This document shows positions 61,591 to 64,000 of a stretch of 64,000 bases of DNA, one piece after another. A program made the translations under genes and the position numbers. Under the pieces are notes generated by a model. The model searched no databases and was not told where the DNA came from. It saw nothing but the letters and a program-made list of their open reading frames with translations. Source of the stretch: JAOUGY01 sp963825585 (GTDB lineage Bacteria > Actinomycetota > Acidimicrobiia > Spongiisociales > ZC4RG35); assembly GCA_963825585.1 (NCBI GenBank), contig CAWGTX010000001.1:372001-436000 (forward strand). The letters run 5' to 3'. The first letter of the stretch is position 1; each line of letters opens with the position of its first letter.

Positions 61591-62760
61591 CCCACCGACG
61601 ATGACCAGTTCGTTGCCCTCTGGGTCGGCGAGCCGCCAGCGATCTTCCGACTCCTCGAGGAGTCGGCCACCGGCTGCAACGACCGTGGCGAGGCGCATGT
61701 GCGCCACGTCCGATGGCACGGCCAGCTCGAAGTGGATGCGGTTGCGCTGCCGGCGTCGCTCCGTCTCCGAACCGTCGAGCTCTTGGAACAACAGCACCGG
61801 GTTCAGCCGCCGCGGATCGTAGATGTCGGTGACCCCCGTTCGCTTGTCGGGGGTGTATCCGAGCGCCGCAACCCAAAACTCACGGACAGTGGCGACGTCG
61901 GCGGCGTCGATGAACAGTTGAGCAAAGCGCGGCAGCGCCGGATCCACGGTGACTCCGAGTGCGCGGGCAGAGGTCTGGATCTTTTCCGCAAGGTCGGCGA
62001 ATTCGAGTTCGAGGCCGTGGGCGTCGGCTTCCCATTGGTCCTTGCCGCTGTCGATGATCACGAGCCCGGATCGCAGGTCGATCAGCAGTGGGAAGCCGGC
62101 GTCAGCGGCTGGTGCCGCTACCGCAGCGGTCAGGTCGCGCTGTTGGCTCGGCGTGGTCGTGCGGTAACACGCCATGGCGCTGAACACCGCATGCCAATCG
62201 GTGGTGCCGATCCTCTCGCCGAGCGCGTCGCCCGGCACCAGGTCGACCTCGTTGCCGTCGGGGTCGGTGTGACGCACCCCGTACGGTCCGGATGCCTCAC
62301 CTGGAATCGCCTGCTCGACCTCCGAGGCCGGCCGCACCACATCGAGGTGGACGCGGTTTCGAAGCGGCTGTGGACCCATCGACTGCCGGATCCGGACAGC
62401 AGGATCGCGCCGCAATGGATCCGCCAAACCGCCTTCCTTCTCCGACGAATAGTCGAGCACGGGCTGCCAGAACCGCTTCACCTCGTTCGGGTTGGCGGAT
62501 TCGAACACGATGCTCACGCACTGCAGTACGGCAGGGTTCGCAGTCAGCCCGAGATCGCTCGCGGCCGCCGACACCGTCTCGGCGTGCGCGTCTGAGTCGA
62601 GTCGCACCCGTGCACCTGTCGCCCGTACGTCGACCACGAGCTCGGCCGACAGCTCCCCGATGCGTCCGGCCAGCGCAGCCCCCTCGATCAGCGACGGCGC
62701 GTCGAACCATGCCGTCGCAACGCCGTCGACGATCCGCCAGTCCGGTCCGATCTGTGCCAT
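61585..62760 (-). CDS. VOC-superfamily protein with pterin-dehydratase-like middle domain
   Basis: The 391-residue protein has three parts. Residues 1-80 resemble a pterin-4a-carbinolamine-dehydratase-like module (WRIVDGVATAWFDAPSLIEG, VRLDSDAHAETVSAAASDLG), followed by a glyoxalase/VOC unit (VSIVFESANPNEVKRFWQPV, RNRVHLDVVRPASEVEQAI, YGVRHTDPDGNEVDLVPGD). After a middle segment (WHAVFSAMACYRTTTPSQQR) a second VOC unit ends the protein (FAQLFIDAADVATVREFWVA, RNRIHFELAVPSDVAHMRLA, WRLADPEGNELVIVGGP). VOC enzymes bind metal and act on small molecules; the substrate is unknown. Confidence 0.82.
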   Translation of the reverse strand: MAQIGPDWRIVDGVATAWFDAPSLIEGAALAGRIGELSAELVVDVRATGARVRLDSDAHAETVSAAASDLGLTANPAVLQCVSIVFESANPNEVKRFWQPVLDYSSEKEGGLADPLRRDPAVRIRQSMGPQPLRNRVHLDVVRPASEVEQAIPGEASGPYGVRHTDPDGNEVDLVPGDALGERIGTTDWHAVFSAMACYRTTTPSQQRDLTAAVAAPAADAGFPLLIDLRSGLVIIDSGKDQWEADAHGLELEFADLAEKIQTSARALGVTVDPALPRFAQLFIDAADVATVREFWVAALGYTPDKRTGVTDIYDPRRLNPVLLFQELDGSETERRRQRNRIHFELAVPSDVAHMRLATVVAAGGRLLEESEDRWRLADPEGNELVIVGGP

Positions 62761-62936
62761 GCGGGCACCCTACTGATCCTTCCGGACGACCCTCTTCCGG
62801 ACACGCTCGATGGAGTCGTGCTGCCCGGGTCGCCTTGGTCGCCCACCGACCGCCAGGTGCGACACTCGGAGCTACCTCGGTCGGGAAGACTCTCTGGATC
62901 AAGTTTCGTACCTCGCAACCGTCCGCGGTGACCTGG

Positions 62937-63560
62937 CTACAGCGAGAGGAAGCCTTTCTCGTAGGCTCGTGCCACCGCGGCGGCGCGGTCCGAGACCGCC
63001 AGTTTGTCGTAGACGTGGATCAGATGAGTCTTCACCGTCGCCTCGCTGATGTGGAGGTGCCCGGCTATCTCTGCGTTGGTGTTGCCGTTGGCGACCTGGC
63101 GCAGCACATCGATCTCTCGTGACGTGAGGGCGTCGGGTGACACCTTCTTCGTGCGTTCGACCAGACGCTTCGTGATCGGGGGCGATAGCACCATCTCGCC
63201 GGCGGCGGCACGGCGCACTGCGTCGACGAGGTCGTCGGTGGGGGAGTCCTTCAGCATGTATCCGGACGCGCCGGCCTCTACCGCCCGGACGATCGCCTCG
63301 TCGGTGTCGTAGGTCGTCACTACGAGCACGGCGACGTCGGGTCGACGTGCTCTCACGGCTCTGGTCGCTTCGACACCGTCCATGCCTGGCATCCTGAGAT
63401 CCATCAGCACCACATCCGGGTCGTCGGCCAGCACCGCCGAGAGCGCAGCGTGACCGTCGGCGACGTCGGCAACGACCTCGATGTCCGGCTCGTCTGCGAG
63501 CAGTGCGACCATGCCTTGTCTCACGATCGGATGATCGTCGGCCACGATCACTCGGATCAT
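62937..63560 (-). CDS. NarL/LuxR-type response regulator
   Basis: The 207-residue protein has a receiver domain with acidic pocket (VIVADDHPIV), phospho-acceptor D54 in VVLMDLRMPGMDG and switch Lys in YMLKDSP. A C-terminal LuxR helix-turn-helix follows (LTSREIDVLRQVANGNTNAE, HISEATVKTHLIHVYDKL). The ATG at 63558-63560 is favoured; a TTG at 63569 overlaps the stop of the histidine kinase gene. It is the output partner of that kinase. Confidence 0.93.
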   Translation of the reverse strand: MIRVIVADDHPIVRQGMVALLADEPDIEVVADVADGHAALSAVLADDPDVVLMDLRMPGMDGVEATRAVRARRPDVAVLVVTTYDTDEAIVRAVEAGASGYMLKDSPTDDLVDAVRRAAAGEMVLSPPITKRLVERTKKVSPDALTSREIDVLRQVANGNTNAEIAGHLHISEATVKTHLIHVYDKLAVSDRAAAVARAYEKGFLSL

Positions 63561-63565
63561 CCGGG

Positions 63566-64000
63566 TCAAGGTTCCACCGGGACTTCGACGGTGAGAAGAG
63601 TGCCGTGATCGTCGGGTTCGATCGTCACGCGGCCGTCGAGAGACTCGACACGGCGGGTCAGCGTTGCAAGCCCCTGACCGCCGGTCAGTGTTCCGCGGTC
63701 GCGCACCTCCCCTGTGTCGATGCCGATGCCGTCATCGCGAACGGCGAGGGTCACCAGGTCGTCGCAATACGACAGAGTCAGGTCGACGCGGCCGGGCTGA
63801 GCGTGGCTGCAAGCGTTGCGGATCCCTTCCTGCGCGGCGCGGAGGAGCACGGTCTCGACCGAGCCCGGCAGGGCGTACGCGGTTCCGACGACCTCCAGTT
63901 CGCCGTCGATGTGGTCGGGCAGGACCTCGCGGACATGCCGCCTGAGGGCATCGGGGAGAGACACTTCTGCGAGCTCGTCGGGTCGACTCGACTCGACCAG
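63566..64000 (-). CDS. Sensor histidine kinase (NarX/DesK type), N-terminus outside window
   Basis: About 145 C-terminal residues are visible; the frame is open to the window edge (LVESSRPDELAEVSLPDALR). The ATPase domain shows the N box (AAQEGIRNACSHAQPGR), G1 (VRDDGIGIDTGE) and G2 (GGQGLATLTRRVE). The HisKA_3 phospho-site is beyond the edge. It is translationally linked to the response regulator. Confidence 0.9.
   Translation of the reverse strand: MVESSRPDELAEVSLPDALRRHVREVLPDHIDGELEVVGTAYALPGSVETVLLRAAQEGIRNACSHAQPGRVDLTLSYCDDLVTLAVRDDGIGIDTGEVRDRGTLTGGQGLATLTRRVESLDGRVTIEPDDHGTLLTVEVPVEP

Overview
The window is high-GC bacterial DNA from an actinomycete. A WhiB-family regulator, a DUF2342 zinc metalloprotease, a UPF0182 membrane protein, a DivIVA-type coiled-coil protein, a B-type succinate dehydrogenase with a b558-like SdhC, many GTG/TTG starts and several apparently leaderless genes all fit Actinomycetota. 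An Acidimicrobiia-like lineage (Ilumatobacter/Microthrix relatives) is my guess; no rRNA is present to confirm it.

Layout. (1) 1-9.4 kb, minus strand: ten TadE/TadG-like pseudopilin genes, mostly coupled by 4-base start/stop overlaps. Three large TadG paralogues share a long extracellular domain with a WWK/WWR motif. (2) 9.7-13.2 kb, minus: sdhB-sdhA-sdhC. (3) 13.6-20.1 kb: whiB, a membrane-anchored nuclease-like protein, tatA, an ECF sigma / anti-sigma / MucB-like envelope-stress operon, nitroreductase, peroxiredoxin, zincin and moaE. (4) 20.2-27.4 kb, plus: acyl-CoA synthetase followed by a complete branched-chain amino-acid type ABC transporter (livH-M-K-F-G). (5) 27.4-35.6 kb: bioY, a 0.6-kb repeat array, a Lon/PDZ protease, an 824-residue DivIVA-like protein, UPF0182 and a 3Fe-4S type ferredoxin. 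(6) 36.09 kb: initiator tRNA-Met.

(7) 36.2-61.6 kb is accessory DNA. It carries a near-complete IS3-type element and a second IS, both with inactivating mutations, and IS256 and IS982 remnants. It also has a tRNA remnant lacking its anticodon arm, two transporter operons (ABC-2 export; TetR-controlled MFS plus FtsX/ATPase), and a cluster of toxin-antitoxin-like genes: MazF (frameshifted), AbiEi/AbiEii (AbiEii frameshifted and joined to a PIN tail), VapBC, and two copies of an unnamed two-gene module. Many genes here carry single-base frameshifts. (8) 61.6-64 kb: a VOC/pterin-dehydratase-like protein and a NarL-type two-component system.

The signals most worth following are: a 58-59 bp element present six times in one orientation in the accessory region, bracketing small gene cassettes (hydrolase, VapBC, kinase); a set of leaderless toxin/antitoxin promoters with 6 nt between the -10 hexamer and the start codon; five intergenic heptanucleotide arrays, some in inverted pairs; and the DivIVA-like protein ending in a phage minor-capsid-like Cys/His motif.
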